Of a stretch of 46,496 nucleotides of DNA, positions 30,121 to 40,029 are shown in pieces. The position numbers were made by a program, and so were the translations under genes. The stretch covers positions 1 through 46,496 of the forward strand of contig MWDG01000015.1 of assembly GCA_002070455.1 (NCBI GenBank). The letters are read 5' to 3'. A model generated the notes under the pieces. That model saw only the letters and a program-made list of their open reading frames with translations. It was not told the DNA's origin and ran no database searches. Source of the stretch: Deltaproteobacteria bacterium ADurb.Bin151 (GTDB lineage Bacteria; Desulfobacterota; Syntrophia; Syntrophales; Smithellaceae). Numbering within the stretch: position 1 is the stretch's first letter; every line of letters begins with the position of its first letter.

Positions 30121-32397
30121 CTAAGGGGTTACCGGCCTGCCGCCGGGGGCAGGCTTTCTGGGTCCGGAAGGATACGCATCGTTGCTTCTTTCATTGAGCT
30201 TGATGATTCCTTCAACCACTTCACCCATCGAACCTCTTTTTTCTACATAGAGTTGGCTGGCGTCCTTCTGTGTTCGAACAATATGCGGAGTGAGAAAAAT
30301 ATACAGATTGGTTTTTTCCCGTGCCACCGTTTTCGCCTTAAACAGCCACCCCATGATAGGAATTTCCCCCAAAAAGGGAACTTTGTTGGTGCTGTCATCC
30401 GTGCTGTCGCCTACCAGGCCACCAATGACAACTGTTTCGTTGTCTTTGACAACCACGGTGGTTTTGGCTGTTCTTTTTAAGGTTGTCGGTATGGATGGCT
30501 TGGTGGTATCGGTGGACACGCCGGCAATCACTTTTGTTACCTGTTGAGAGATCTTCAGCCTGATAAAGTTCTCCTGGTTGATGTTTGGCGTGATGGTCAG
30601 AATCACCCCGACGTCCTTGTATTCATATGTGTTGTAATTTACCGGATAAGCGGAAGTCGTTGAAGTGGAATCCTGCCTGGTCAGATACGGCACATTCTCG
30701 CCAACGTTAATTTCCGCCTCCTCATTATCCAACGTCAATAACTGCGGCGTAGAAAGAATCGACACATCCGTGTCGTTCTTGTAGGCTTGTACCATTGCGC
30801 CGATCGAGGGAAACAGGACATCTCCAATTCTAATTCCTGCACCGATAATGCCCATGGAAAAACCGCTGGGAAGGCCAAGCGCGGTTGTCGCGGTGTCGAT
30901 GACAGTGGAGGTCAGGCCCGACAGAACACCGGTTCCAGAACCGACAAACGCCGCTGATTTGGATCCGTCAATCCCGCTTATTGAACCGGTATCTTTCACA
31001 CCGCTCCATTCGACTCCCAGTTTGAAATCCTTGTTGGCCTTGACTTCCATAATCAGGGCTTCGATATAAACCATCGGTCTGGGCACATCGAGCTGTTTAA
31101 TAATATTTTCGAGAATTTTATAATCCTCCCGTTCGGCCATGATGATCAGAGTATTAGTGGCCTTATCGGGAACAACCTGAACATTCCTGGAAACAGCAGG
31201 CGCGGAAACTTTCTGTCCGGCTGCGGCCGTTCCGGTTGCGGCTGCAGCGGAAGCCCCACCTGTTTCTTTCACAATGTTATTGAGCACCTTGGCGAGGTCT
31301 TCCGCAACACTGTTCTGAAGACGAAAGATCTGGATATTGGACTCGCCGCGCGGCACATCTTTATCCATCATCGCCACCAGTTTACGGACGTTCGCCGTAT
31401 CCGCGACACTGGCAAAAATGATGACCGAGTTGGTTCTGGGATCGGCGACAATCTTCACGGGCGACGCATTGGCACGGCGCTGCTGAAAGACACCTGTCAG
31501 GGATTTGGTCACTTCCGACGCAGAAGCATTTTTCAGGGGGACATAGGTAATCTGCTCGCCCGCACCTTCCACATCGAGGGCTTTGACAATCTCCTGCATA
31601 CGACGAACATTGGACAGATAATCAGTGATGATCAGCAGGTTCGCCGGCGCATAAGACAGCACCGAACTGGTTTTGGGAATAATCGGATCAAGCACTCTCT
31701 TGACTTCATCGGGGTTGGACCTCTCCAGTGTGATAATCTGGGTGACCATTCGGTCATCCGCTCCGGAACCATCTTTTTTATAACGTGTTTCCAATCCCTT
31801 TTCACGCGCGATGGAGGAAGGAACGATCTTAATCATATCCCCCACCGGAACCGTCGCGAAGCCGTTGATTTCCAGAACTGACAAAAAGACTTTATAGACA
31901 TCCTCAACCGGGATCTTTTTGGGGGAAACAATCGTGACCTTGCCTTTCACTTTTTCATCAATAATGAAATTCTTTCCGGTCAGCTCACTGATAAACTTCA
32001 CAAAGACTTCAATGTTCACATTGTCAAAATCCAGCATCACGTACTTGCCGGCGTCCGTTTTCTGAGCGGATTCCATGAACGTTTTCTTCGCGGACGGAGT
32101 ATCTTCCGCCTTGCGCAAAATGGTTTCCTGCATCCGGACGGTCATGGCCGGATCCGATTCGTCTTCTAAACTTCCGTTTCCCGGCCTGACTTTCGACGGG
32201 CTGTCCTGGTTAACTGTACGGGAAGGTGGTTGTTTCATACCAGTCGAGGACACAGCAGGCCTCGATGATGACGAACCGGCAAATCTCCCCTCGTCAATCC
32301 GGGCAGCACAGCAGGGCACAGCAGCACCCGCCATGAATATCACGGCCGCTGCCAGACTAAGCAGGAATTCCCACATATGTCTCTTCACAACAAACAT
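30121..32397 (-). CDS. gspD: Type II secretion outer-membrane secretin GspD
   Basis: Forms the outer-membrane channel. A signal peptide (hydrophobic stretch ~9-28, ending AVPCCAA) is followed by a low-complexity linker, the N0 domain (about 118-190, MLDFDNVNIEVFVKFISELTGKNFIID), and N1-N3 domains with repeats of the type VIIFASVADTANVRKLVAMMD. A Gly/Ala-rich stretch (~380-400) precedes the C-terminal secretin barrel, which ends with the conserved VPFLGEIPIMGWLFKA (~671-686). Length 758 residues is normal. There is no lipobox. The ATG starts one base after the preceding stop, implying coupled translation; no pilotin gene is visible nearby. Confidence 0.95.
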   Translation of the reverse strand: MFVVKRHMWEFLLSLAAAVIFMAGAAVPCCAARIDEGRFAGSSSSRPAVSSTGMKQPPSRTVNQDSPSKVRPGNGSLEDESDPAMTVRMQETILRKAEDTPSAKKTFMESAQKTDAGKYVMLDFDNVNIEVFVKFISELTGKNFIIDEKVKGKVTIVSPKKIPVEDVYKVFLSVLEINGFATVPVGDMIKIVPSSIAREKGLETRYKKDGSGADDRMVTQIITLERSNPDEVKRVLDPIIPKTSSVLSYAPANLLIITDYLSNVRRMQEIVKALDVEGAGEQITYVPLKNASASEVTKSLTGVFQQRRANASPVKIVADPRTNSVIIFASVADTANVRKLVAMMDKDVPRGESNIQIFRLQNSVAEDLAKVLNNIVKETGGASAAAATGTAAAGQKVSAPAVSRNVQVVPDKATNTLIIMAEREDYKILENIIKQLDVPRPMVYIEALIMEVKANKDFKLGVEWSGVKDTGSISGIDGSKSAAFVGSGTGVLSGLTSTVIDTATTALGLPSGFSMGIIGAGIRIGDVLFPSIGAMVQAYKNDTDVSILSTPQLLTLDNEEAEINVGENVPYLTRQDSTSTTSAYPVNYNTYEYKDVGVILTITPNINQENFIRLKISQQVTKVIAGVSTDTTKPSIPTTLKRTAKTTVVVKDNETVVIGGLVGDSTDDSTNKVPFLGEIPIMGWLFKAKTVAREKTNLYIFLTPHIVRTQKDASQLYVEKRGSMGEVVEGIIKLNERSNDAYPSGPRKPAPGGRPVTP

Positions 32398-32398
32398 T

Positions 32399-33226
32399 TT
32401 ACTTTTTCGGCACCTGCACCAGTTTTTTGAACTCCGGCAAATTTACCAGAATTTTTAAATCGTTGTCCCGAATCGCCCATTGACCGGCTTCCGGATTGAA
32501 ACCAACCGCCTTTTTTAGAAAATATATGCTGTTTTTTGTATCATTTTTTCGTGCATAAAGACAGGCCAGATTATAATGCGCATCAACATAATTGCTTTGT
32601 CTGTCAAGAGCGTCATTAAAACAGTCAAGGGCTTCCCTGTATTTGTTCTGCTGCATGTAAATCACACCCAGGTTGTTGAGGCTCGCCACGTGATGCGGAT
32701 CCATCTCCAGCACTTTTGTGTACAGAGCCTGGGCCTGATCAAGCTGCCCTTCGTTCTGCCTTTTGAGGGCCTGCGCATAGCGCACATCAATCTCATTTCT
32801 GTCAAAAGCGCTCTCTCGTGTTCCCTCGCCTTCCGCCCGGCCCGGCTCTACGCCGGATGCGGCCTGCGCCGGCCCATGAGACGACGCCTGTGGACGAGCA
32901 CCCTGCCTGTTTTCAGGCGTTTCTTTGAGCATCTCTTCCAGCATCGCAGCTTCAGGCGTTTTGTTCACCTGCTTTTCTGCAGAAGGCTGAACGGCTGCTA
33001 TCACCGGCTTTAGCTGAACCGGCGGACTCTGTTTTTCCCGCGGCCAGTACAGTAAAGCGGTTACCGCGACTGCCGACAACAAGACAGCCAAAATCCCAAC
33101 GGCCCAAAACCGCCGGTTCGATCCGGACGCTTCCGTCTTCGCGGTGGAAAACGCATCGATCAACGGCCAGTCATCATCACCGTTTTCCTTTCGCGCCTTG
33201 CGTAAAGCGTCGTTTATGTAGCTCAT
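32399..33226 (-). CDS. GspB-like inner-membrane TPR protein
   Basis: A 275-residue protein starting MSYINDALRKARKE, the typical opening of GspB-like accessory proteins of type II secretion. One membrane helix (about 41-60) follows, then a Pro/Ala/Glu-rich periplasmic linker and about three TPR repeats (FDRNEIDVRYAQALKRQNEGQ..., HHVASLNNLGVIYMQQNKY..., VDAHYNLACLYARKN...). The TPR part likely mediates contact with GspD or peptidoglycan-bound partners. GGGGG upstream supports ATG 33226. It lies between the ExeA-like ATPase and gspD, the expected place for a GspA/GspB pair. Confidence 0.8.
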   Translation of the reverse strand: MSYINDALRKARKENGDDDWPLIDAFSTAKTEASGSNRRFWAVGILAVLLSAVAVTALLYWPREKQSPPVQLKPVIAAVQPSAEKQVNKTPEAAMLEEMLKETPENRQGARPQASSHGPAQAASGVEPGRAEGEGTRESAFDRNEIDVRYAQALKRQNEGQLDQAQALYTKVLEMDPHHVASLNNLGVIYMQQNKYREALDCFNDALDRQSNYVDAHYNLACLYARKNDTKNSIYFLKKAVGFNPEAGQWAIRDNDLKILVNLPEFKKLVQVPKK

Positions 33227-33259
33227 AATACCCCCGCGGTCAAGCACTTCCGGCGCCGG

Positions 33260-34126
33260 TCAGGCCGTCAGACGCATCCAGAGTTTCCTTGCGGAACTTG
33301 ACGTTTTCTGAAAGTAATCCATTCCGATGTCTTGCACGGCCTTGCGAATGATACCGCGGTCAATCTTCATTGCATTTTTTGTGTAGGCAATCAGCAACGC
33401 CCGGTCACAAATGGCATTGATCCGTCTGGGGATCCCCTCGGAAAAATGATAGATTAAATGGTATGCTCCGGAAGTGATCTGGATATTTCCGGGGCCGCCG
33501 GCCACCCGCAAACGGTGTACGATATATCGCCGGACATCGTCGGGAGAAAGAGACCGAAGTTCGCAGCGCACAGTGATGCGTTCGTTGAGTTGTCTGAGCG
33601 CCGGAAGGGCCAGCGTCGTTTTGAGCTCCGGCTGGCCAACGAGGATGATGTTCAAAAGCTTTTCCTTCTCCGTTTCCAGATTGGAGAGCATCCGGATCTG
33701 TTCGAGCACACCATGGGAAAGGTTCTGTGCTTCATCAATGAGCAAAACCGCGTTTCGTCCCTCGGAAAAGTTGACCAGCAGAAAACCATTTAAAGCATCC
33801 ACATACGCTTTCTTTGTCATGGGCTCATCCGAAAAGGGAATGCCGAATTCCCGGCAAATGGTTTCCAGCAGGTCCATTTCCGAAATGGCGGTGTTGAAAA
33901 TCAGAGCGGTTTCCACCAGCCCGTCAAGCACCGCCAGAAGAGCCCGGCATATCGTCGTTTTACCGGTACCGATATCGCCGGAAATCATCATGAAGCCTTT
34001 TTTCTCCACGATTCCGTAAATCATATAATTGAGAGCATCCCGATGCTGTTCGCTCAAGAACAGATAACCCGGTTCAGGGGACAATTTGAATGGATTTTCT
34101 TTCAAACCATAAAACTCTGTGTACAT
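33260..34126 (-). CDS. ExeA/GspA-like AAA ATPase
   Basis: A 288-residue AAA ATPase with the ExeA opening MYTEFYGLKENPFKLSPEPGYLFLS, Walker A GDIGTGKTT (50-58), Walker B NAVLLIDEAQNL and sensor region NIILVGQPELKTTL. In Aeromonas, ExeA with ExeB helps place the secretin through peptidoglycan. Unlike ExeA, this version ends after the ATPase domain and has no membrane helix or peptidoglycan-binding domain, so it would act only in the cytoplasm. The next gene encodes the GspB-like protein, its likely partner. Confidence 0.87.
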   Translation of the reverse strand: MYTEFYGLKENPFKLSPEPGYLFLSEQHRDALNYMIYGIVEKKGFMMISGDIGTGKTTICRALLAVLDGLVETALIFNTAISEMDLLETICREFGIPFSDEPMTKKAYVDALNGFLLVNFSEGRNAVLLIDEAQNLSHGVLEQIRMLSNLETEKEKLLNIILVGQPELKTTLALPALRQLNERITVRCELRSLSPDDVRRYIVHRLRVAGGPGNIQITSGAYHLIYHFSEGIPRRINAICDRALLIAYTKNAMKIDRGIIRKAVQDIGMDYFQKTSSSARKLWMRLTA

Positions 34127-34154
34127 GGGCAGTACATTCTCCAGATAAGGCGGC

Positions 34155-35069
34155 TTATTGAAAAGTATAGTTAACCGTCTCTTTCTTCCCGCCGCGTATC
34201 AGGTTGACCGATACGCTTCCGCCAGCCTGCATGGCGTTAAATAAATTGATAATGTCGTCAGTGTTCTCCAGCTTTTTATTGTTAACATCTACGATAACAT
34301 CCCCGTTTTGTATCCCCAGACGCTGATATACACTGCCGGGGACAATATTGGAAACGATAAAGCCCTGTGGAACGCCCGCGGAAAGGAAAGGCCTGACAAT
34401 CGCCTGGCTCATGACGGATTTAATATCACCCAAAGCCTGCGCCGATTCCTGCCTGCTGATCCCGACAGGTTCGTTTCCCATAACAGCAGGTCCTCCCGTC
34501 AAGGCGCCTTTATCGGCTTCCTTGACCTTCATCACAAACTCTTTTCCTCCGTCTTCCAGAACAGCCGTATTGCGCGTAATGCGAATCAGTTTGGCTTGGC
34601 CAATCATCTCTCCCAGTTTGTAAAGTTTTTGTTTGCCTTTGCCTTTTTCCTCAACAATAACATATCCTATGGATTCATTTATGGCAACCGTCCCTTTCAA
34701 ATCAAAGGCTGTATATTCCTCGCTGGGTAAAAATTCCCCGACCGCGTTCTCATTGGCAACAGGCTGAAGCGTTGTTGAAAACAAGTTTCTTTCTGTAATG
34801 ATTTTATACTGTTCAACACTACGCCCCTGCATTACGGATTCCACCGCCGCTGCAGGCACAATATTTCCGTCTTTCGAACCATAAACCATTTTCAAGCTCA
34901 ACACATTATAAAAGATGTCCACCAGAAGAAAAGAGAAAATTGTAATGACCATAACAATAATGAAGGGCTTCACATAATCTGCCAGCAGCGAATAGTCCGC
35001 TCCAACCGCTGTGATCCGGTCCCATCCGCTTCTCATTGAACGGATCATATTTGTCCAGATATCCTGCAT
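34155..35069 (-). CDS. gspC: Type II secretion protein GspC
   Basis: Links the inner-membrane platform to the secretin. One membrane helix (about 34-53) is followed by the homology region (ITERNLFSTTLQP...FDLKGTVAINESIGYVIVEEKGKGKQKLYKLGEMI) that contacts GspD, then a linker and a C-terminal PDZ domain (~225-304, GFIVSNIVPGSVYQRLGIQNGDVIVDVNNKKL). PDZ-bearing GspC is the common form. It lies between gspN and the ExeA-like gene, an order unlike the C-D-E order of gammaproteobacteria. Confidence 0.9.
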   Translation of the reverse strand: MQDIWTNMIRSMRSGWDRITAVGADYSLLADYVKPFIIVMVITIFSFLLVDIFYNVLSLKMVYGSKDGNIVPAAAVESVMQGRSVEQYKIITERNLFSTTLQPVANENAVGEFLPSEEYTAFDLKGTVAINESIGYVIVEEKGKGKQKLYKLGEMIGQAKLIRITRNTAVLEDGGKEFVMKVKEADKGALTGGPAVMGNEPVGISRQESAQALGDIKSVMSQAIVRPFLSAGVPQGFIVSNIVPGSVYQRLGIQNGDVIVDVNNKKLENTDDIINLFNAMQAGGSVSVNLIRGGKKETVNYTFQ

Positions 35070-35101
35070 GTCATCTTATCCTGTAAATGCCTTCCCGTTC
35101 A

Positions 35102-35929
35102 TCAAATATAGCGAAATGACGGACTGGCGATCGTTCCACCCACGGTAATGTTCAATTTGACCTGGTTGTTGCCGGACATCTCCAGCATACCCTTTAAATT
35201 AAGCCTGCTTTCCTCAAAACGGGGGGCCAGCTGAATATCGCCCTGTAAAGAACATTTCATCCGCGATCCGAAAATTTCAAATTTCTCAAGCGTTACAATA
35301 CCTTTTTGCCATTTGGCCTTCACTTCACCGCGGTCATACTCAATACGGCTGACCCCCAAAAACGGCTCCGGCAGCGCGTAACTGCCATGGGTCAGAAAAA
35401 GAAGCATTTTACCTGTGGAAATCCGGTTTGCTGGATTATCAAGAATATAAAACGCCGAACCCTTCACACGGCCCGTCATTCCTCTGAGCAGGGGGAAAAC
35501 AGCCGGGGGACAGCGCGCCAGATCAATATCCTGTAAATAAATTTCCCCGGCGGCGGGCGGATTCACCTGCTCAAAAGAAAGGAAGTCCGCGCGGCCCTCC
35601 AGGCTTCCGCCGTATGCACGGCTTCGGAAACGAATGGTTTTGTTTTTTCGGAAAATACTCAACGGATTGAATTGCAGATCCACAAACTCGCCTTGAAACA
35701 ACAGGTCGGAAGGCGCCTGCACGGGATGCAACGTTACCTCTTTCAACTTGATCCCCAGAGGCAGGGAGGGCCGTAGCGAACCGGTTTCTAAAAGGTAACC
35801 TGCGGAATTCACAGTGGACTCCAGTTTTTGCAGGACCAGTTGCGAAGGAAACAGAAAGTATAAAAACAAAACGGTAATGCAAACCGTGTAAATCGCCAGC
35901 AATAGAATTTTGTTTTTCAAGAAGCGCAT
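35102..35929 (-). CDS. gspN: Type II secretion protein GspN
   Basis: A 275-residue protein with an N-terminal membrane anchor (about 8-27) and a beta-rich periplasmic part. The segments LETGSLRPSLPLGIKLKEVTL, FVDLQFNPLSIFRKNKTIRFRSRAYGGSLEGR and the C-terminal GGTIASPSFRYI match the GspN type found in deltaproteobacteria. GspN is an optional component; its role in the apparatus is not well defined. Encoded directly after gspM (5 bases). Confidence 0.85.
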   Translation of the reverse strand: MRFLKNKILLLAIYTVCITVLFLYFLFPSQLVLQKLESTVNSAGYLLETGSLRPSLPLGIKLKEVTLHPVQAPSDLLFQGEFVDLQFNPLSIFRKNKTIRFRSRAYGGSLEGRADFLSFEQVNPPAAGEIYLQDIDLARCPPAVFPLLRGMTGRVKGSAFYILDNPANRISTGKMLLFLTHGSYALPEPFLGVSRIEYDRGEVKAKWQKGIVTLEKFEIFGSRMKCSLQGDIQLAPRFEESRLNLKGMLEMSGNNQVKLNITVGGTIASPSFRYI

Positions 35930-35934
35930 GACGT

Positions 35935-36495
35935 TTATTGACCTCCTGACCCTTGGGGAACCGGCGCATAAGAGGCAATGATAAACTGGGCGCTTACGTA
36001 ATCCGGACTTTCCTTCATTTTTTCGACCGTGAGCCTTTTGATTCGAATCAGTTCATCAGGTGATTCGATTTGATAGATAAAATCCGCAAGCTGCTTGATC
36101 GTTATTTTTTCAAGCTTCAGATCCGTAAGTGTCTCTTCAACAGACGTGGACTTAACCCCCTGCATGGAATTCATGTGAGTGATCGATCCCCGGACATTGG
36201 CCAAATTTGCTTTTTTCTCCAGGTAGGAAAAAAGGGTGAAATTGGAACGCCGTGAACCGAGAGTATTCTTGATCCGCGACATTTTTGCATTCTGCACAGC
36301 CAGCTCGGCATCAATCTTTACCAGTTCATCCAGTTTTTTTGAATTGCTGGTGATGGATTTTTTCATTTTCGCCCGAGAATCCCAGAGCGGGAAAACAGCA
36401 AACTTAAGCAACAGAGTGAAAATCACCACGACGGCACAGGCGATCATAAGGTAACGCTGCCTGGTATCCAGCTTTGTCCAGTATTCCCTGATCAT
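35935..36495 (-). CDS. gspM: Type II secretion protein GspM
   Basis: A 186-residue inner-membrane platform protein: short cytoplasmic N-terminus, one membrane helix (14-35), a charged coiled-coil-like stretch (~40-85) and a ferredoxin-like periplasmic domain. It partners GspL. Its start overlaps the gspL stop by four bases (ATGA), so the two are translationally coupled. Sequence conservation of GspM is low, so the name rests mainly on architecture and position. Confidence 0.85.
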   Translation of the reverse strand: MIREYWTKLDTRQRYLMIACAVVVIFTLLLKFAVFPLWDSRAKMKKSITSNSKKLDELVKIDAELAVQNAKMSRIKNTLGSRRSNFTLFSYLEKKANLANVRGSITHMNSMQGVKSTSVEETLTDLKLEKITIKQLADFIYQIESPDELIRIKRLTVEKMKESPDYVSAQFIIASYAPVPQGSGGQ

Positions 36496-38021
36496 AGCAG
36501 CTCTAACCTCAAATCAAAATTCACCTTGGCGCCTTCTTGGGCAAGGCTGGTGGAATTAATGATTACGTTTTTAAAGTACTTCGATTTTAAAAGGTCGTCT
36601 TTGACAGAGGTCACATCATCGATTTTTTTTGCCTCCCCCTTGACCAAAACAACATCGTTTTCATAATGAAAATGAGTAATTTGAACATCCAGCGGGGGTG
36701 AAATCAGCGTGGACATGTCTTTCAATATTTCCAGGACGCTGACCCCTGAATGGCCATCGCCCGCTCCGTAAATCTTTTTGTCTTCTGCGAGTTTTGTTTT
36801 TAACTGCTGCACCGGATCAACCATCACGGCAGGCGGCGGATAATATTTCTGAAAGATTCGACTGATCCTGTTTTTGAGTGTACCAGCCTGCTTCGCCTGT
36901 ACCTGATAATCAAGAACCATATCAACCGTCAAAACGAAAAGCATGATCCCCAGAACGGCAGCTCCCCAACGCAATCCCTTTTTCAAACTGAAGCCGATGC
37001 TTTTGCGGACAAATTCGCCCTGGATGAAATTAAAGGATTTGCGCGATGCAAAGGCCCTTTTCACATTGAATAGTGCGGTATTCATAATGGACGGCTGATA
37101 ATGATCCTGCAATTTCCTGTCAATTACTATCTGCCCGATTCTGTTGGTATCCAGAACGGCTACGGGCGCGCGAAAATTCTTCTCGAGCTCTTCAGTGAGC
37201 GGCTCAAACAAAGCCCCGCTTCCCGTGACCATGATCTGGGCCGGAGAACTGTGCAGGGTCTCGTTGAGCAACATAAATTCAATAGTGCTCTTCAGGGACA
37301 CGCAGAACTGGCGGCACACAGCGGTTGCCTTTGGAATGTTTGTTCCATAGCTGGCATCGATTTTCGCGGATTCTGCTTCAACGGTGCTGCAGGACAGATC
37401 CTGCGCCAGAGCGGCCGTAACGGTGTTGCCGCCAAAGGCAAAGGAGCGTATCTGGATGAGGGAATTTTTTTCATAAAATGCCGCGAAGGTGGACGAAGCC
37501 CCGATATCGAGCACGATACCTACGCCGGTTAAGGCTTTTTGCTCCAGAAATGGCAGAACGAGCGTCGCTGAGGAAATATCGATGACGGCCACATCACCGA
37601 AACGCCCTTCAACCGCCAAAAGAATTTTCCGTATTTTTTCTTTTTCCACGGCGGCCACCAGCAACCCTTCATCAGGCAGGGGAAGATAATCGACAACCAC
37701 CTTCTCCACGGGCAGGGGCAGTAACGGCTCCAGTTCAAAAGGCAGGGTCTTTTTGATTTTTCCGTCATCGTGAAAAGGCAGATGGACTTGCCGAAACATG
37801 ATGTCAGAAGGCGGCAGTGAAACAACACAGCGAATCCTTGAAGGCACGGCAGGCAGGATGACCCCTGCCATTTTTTCCATTGCCGCGTCCAGATCAACGC
37901 CTTCTTCCAGACGCACCGTTTCGGCGGCAATCACATGGATGGCCGAACGGCTTCCGGGAACGGCCAGCACGGCTTTTACGGCATCCGTTCCAATGTCCAC
38001 GCCGAGAATCATTTCGGGCAT
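36492..38021 (-). CDS. gspL: Type II secretion protein GspL (PilM-like)
   Basis: A 509-residue platform protein. The cytoplasmic half has an actin/PilM-like ATPase fold (ILGVDIGTDAVKAVL at the N-terminus, GVGIVLDIGASSTFAAFY in the middle) that binds GspE. One membrane helix lies near 350-370, followed by a periplasmic PilN-like domain. The ASKHA motifs are better preserved than in many GspL proteins. It is coupled to gspK by a TAATG overlap and to gspM by ATGA. Confidence 0.9.
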   Translation of the reverse strand: MPEMILGVDIGTDAVKAVLAVPGSRSAIHVIAAETVRLEEGVDLDAAMEKMAGVILPAVPSRIRCVVSLPPSDIMFRQVHLPFHDDGKIKKTLPFELEPLLPLPVEKVVVDYLPLPDEGLLVAAVEKEKIRKILLAVEGRFGDVAVIDISSATLVLPFLEQKALTGVGIVLDIGASSTFAAFYEKNSLIQIRSFAFGGNTVTAALAQDLSCSTVEAESAKIDASYGTNIPKATAVCRQFCVSLKSTIEFMLLNETLHSSPAQIMVTGSGALFEPLTEELEKNFRAPVAVLDTNRIGQIVIDRKLQDHYQPSIMNTALFNVKRAFASRKSFNFIQGEFVRKSIGFSLKKGLRWGAAVLGIMLFVLTVDMVLDYQVQAKQAGTLKNRISRIFQKYYPPPAVMVDPVQQLKTKLAEDKKIYGAGDGHSGVSVLEILKDMSTLISPPLDVQITHFHYENDVVLVKGEAKKIDDVTSVKDDLLKSKYFKNVIINSTSLAQEGAKVNFDLRLELL

Positions 38022-38995
38022 TAATCCTGCCTCCAGCTCATGATTTTCATTGGTGAACGCTGCAGAACGCCCATAATGTTCTGTTTCATTTTATCTCTCA
38101 CACCGGTTGTGTAAATCCTGAAATAATTGCTTTTCGCCACGTCAATCAAACCCGTTTTGATCGTGATGCCCCCCATCCCGGAAACGTTTTTATACCAGTC
38201 CGCAAAGGACAGATCATGGTTATCCGTTTTCCGGTACTCATCTATTCGATCAGCTAATTCATCCGTGATCTCCGGAGAAAGAGCCCGCAAAACCATTTTG
38301 GGAGCGGTATTAACGCTAATGACTCCTGTGCCGTAAATGGTCAAAAACTGCGCCAGAGCGGGTGTTTTTGCTGTTCCGCCAAAAAGTTCATTTGTCATGC
38401 CTTTTACCATAAGCAATTCTTCAATGCAATCCAGCGGGGCGTTTTTCGCGGCATAGGGCACAGACAACGACAAGTAGTAGGAGCTTTCCGCTCCCATACC
38501 GGTGATTTCCTCATTGTCATCCATCCAGTCAATGATGGCGTCCACAATTTCCACCGCTTTTGCTTCCTCCAGTCCAAATTCCTTCTGTTTCAAAAGCCGC
38601 AACAGGACCTCTTTGATGTCGCTATTCACCGTACCGCCCGTCACCAGCTTGTTGAGCGGAATTTTCCCTTTTTCATCTTCAATTCTTACAATAAAGGACC
38701 CCTCGTCGAACAAAGACTTGGACTGGGCGGACAAAATTTCTGCCTGCGCCCAGTCATCGCGCAGGGTTTCATATTCGCTTTTCGAATCGGCCAGCAGGGC
38801 GGCGGCGGCGTAAAAACCCGATTTAGCCATATAAACGAGTTTGAGACCGTCACCGATATTGGCCGCGTTATAGATATCGGAGCGCGACGACCGGTTCAAT
38901 TCCAGGGCGGCAGCCACCAGGATGCTGAGAATCAGAATGACCGTGATCAGCGCAATGCCGGAATGACTGTGAAAGATTTTTTTAAAATACTTCAT
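38021..38995 (-). CDS. gspK: Type II secretion minor pseudopilin GspK
   Basis: A 324-residue pseudopilus tip protein. The prepilin peptidase site is G13/I14 in HSGIALITVILILSIL; as is usual in GspK the Glu at +5 is missing. The large alpha-helical insertion domain (VEIVDAIIDWMDDNEEITG, LDCIEELLMVKGMT) and TGVISVNTAPKMVLRALSPEI are family hallmarks. It overlaps gspJ by four bases (ATGA). Confidence 0.93.
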   Translation of the reverse strand: MKYFKKIFHSHSGIALITVILILSILVAAALELNRSSRSDIYNAANIGDGLKLVYMAKSGFYAAAALLADSKSEYETLRDDWAQAEILSAQSKSLFDEGSFIVRIEDEKGKIPLNKLVTGGTVNSDIKEVLLRLLKQKEFGLEEAKAVEIVDAIIDWMDDNEEITGMGAESSYYLSLSVPYAAKNAPLDCIEELLMVKGMTNELFGGTAKTPALAQFLTIYGTGVISVNTAPKMVLRALSPEITDELADRIDEYRKTDNHDLSFADWYKNVSGMGGITIKTGLIDVAKSNYFRIYTTGVRDKMKQNIMGVLQRSPMKIMSWRQD

Positions 38996-39657
38996 TTTCT
39001 CACCGGGATAAACACTTTCGTCACAAATCTATAGGGTTTATCGGCGTCCCTGGGGTTGGCCAGCGTGAGCTCAATTTGAACCAGGGCAGGCGGCCTGCCT
39101 TTTTGCGATTCCGAAGAAGATTCCGTATCCCAGGACTCCTGTTCGTCTCCGCTTGCATTGTAAAATTTAAAGTTCAGGGACTGAAGATTCTGGCATATAA
39201 TGATCCCCTCCTCGGCTTTCTTATTCAGATCCGGTTTGGCCTGAACAACATCGAAACGCCAGAGCGAAAAACCACCGTTTTTATCCTCCCGGACAAAATA
39301 GCTGATCGCCGCCGGAGAGCCGGGAACCTCCCCCTCATCGAAAACGAGATGGGCTGCAGACCAGAAAGTAATCGCTTCGAAGCTGCGTTTGCCAATACTG
39401 CCATCTTCCGACTGCAGCACAAAGGCGTCTTTGGAACGCTGCAGCGAAGTCAAATCCCTGCTCATTCTGTCCAGCGTGATGCGCGCCATCTGATAGATGC
39501 GGGAATCGTCGCCCAGCTCCCTGATGTTCGTCAACACTCCGCTGTATGCGGCATAGATCGTCGTCAGGACTATGCCCAGGATCGTAATGGCAATCAGAAG
39601 CTCCAGAAGAGTAAACCCACGGGGACAGGAATGATGAGCGGGCGGCCTGACTGACAT
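38992..39657 (-). CDS. gspJ: Type II secretion minor pseudopilin GspJ
   Basis: A 221-residue pseudopilin with peptidase site G14/F15 and Glu at +5 (RGFTLLELLIAITILG), a hydrophobic assembly helix and a globular domain with IYQMARITLDRMSRDLTSLQRSKDAF, typical of GspJ. It sits in the I-J-K-tip complex. The gene is 3 bases from gspI and overlaps gspK by 4. Confidence 0.92.
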   Translation of the reverse strand: MSVRPPAHHSCPRGFTLLELLIAITILGIVLTTIYAAYSGVLTNIRELGDDSRIYQMARITLDRMSRDLTSLQRSKDAFVLQSEDGSIGKRSFEAITFWSAAHLVFDEGEVPGSPAAISYFVREDKNGGFSLWRFDVVQAKPDLNKKAEEGIIICQNLQSLNFKFYNASGDEQESWDTESSSESQKGRPPALVQIELTLANPRDADKPYRFVTKVFIPVRK

Positions 39658-39660
39658 GAC

Positions 39661-40029
39661 TCAATTCCCGCCTGTCCGGTAAAGAACAAGTTGGTAGTTT
39701 CCACCTTTTGTTAAAACTTTATTGAAGACGTTCACTTCAATTTTTTTCAGTTTGGCAATTTTCGTGTCCGTCACCTCGGTTGTCCAGCCGTAAGCAGGAT
39801 AGTCCGGTGCAAAATCCCCTTCCTGTTTTTTATTGTCCATGGATGTGTCCGCTTCAATTTCCGTCATTTTATGCTGGGCCAAAAGCGATGCCGTGGTAAG
39901 AAAACGCGCCTCGCCGGCCATGGAGATGCTCTGCGACTGCATGTAAAAAACCGCGACAAGGGCCATCGCCAGGATGGACATGGCAACCATGACTTCCAGG
40001 AGCGTAAAGCCGGCTTTCCTATAAAGCAC
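39661..40029 (-). CDS. gspI: Type II secretion minor pseudopilin GspI
   Basis: A 122-residue pseudopilin with peptidase site G7/F8 and E12 (KAGFTLLEVMVAMSILAMALVAV) and the GspI-type sequence FLTTASLLAQHKMTEIE. GTG start at 40029, within the last codons of gspH (11-base overlap), suggests coupled translation. It nucleates the pseudopilus tip with GspJ and GspK. Confidence 0.92.
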   Translation of the reverse strand: MLYRKAGFTLLEVMVAMSILAMALVAVFYMQSQSISMAGEARFLTTASLLAQHKMTEIEADTSMDNKKQEGDFAPDYPAYGWTTEVTDTKIAKLKKIEVNVFNKVLTKGGNYQLVLYRTGGN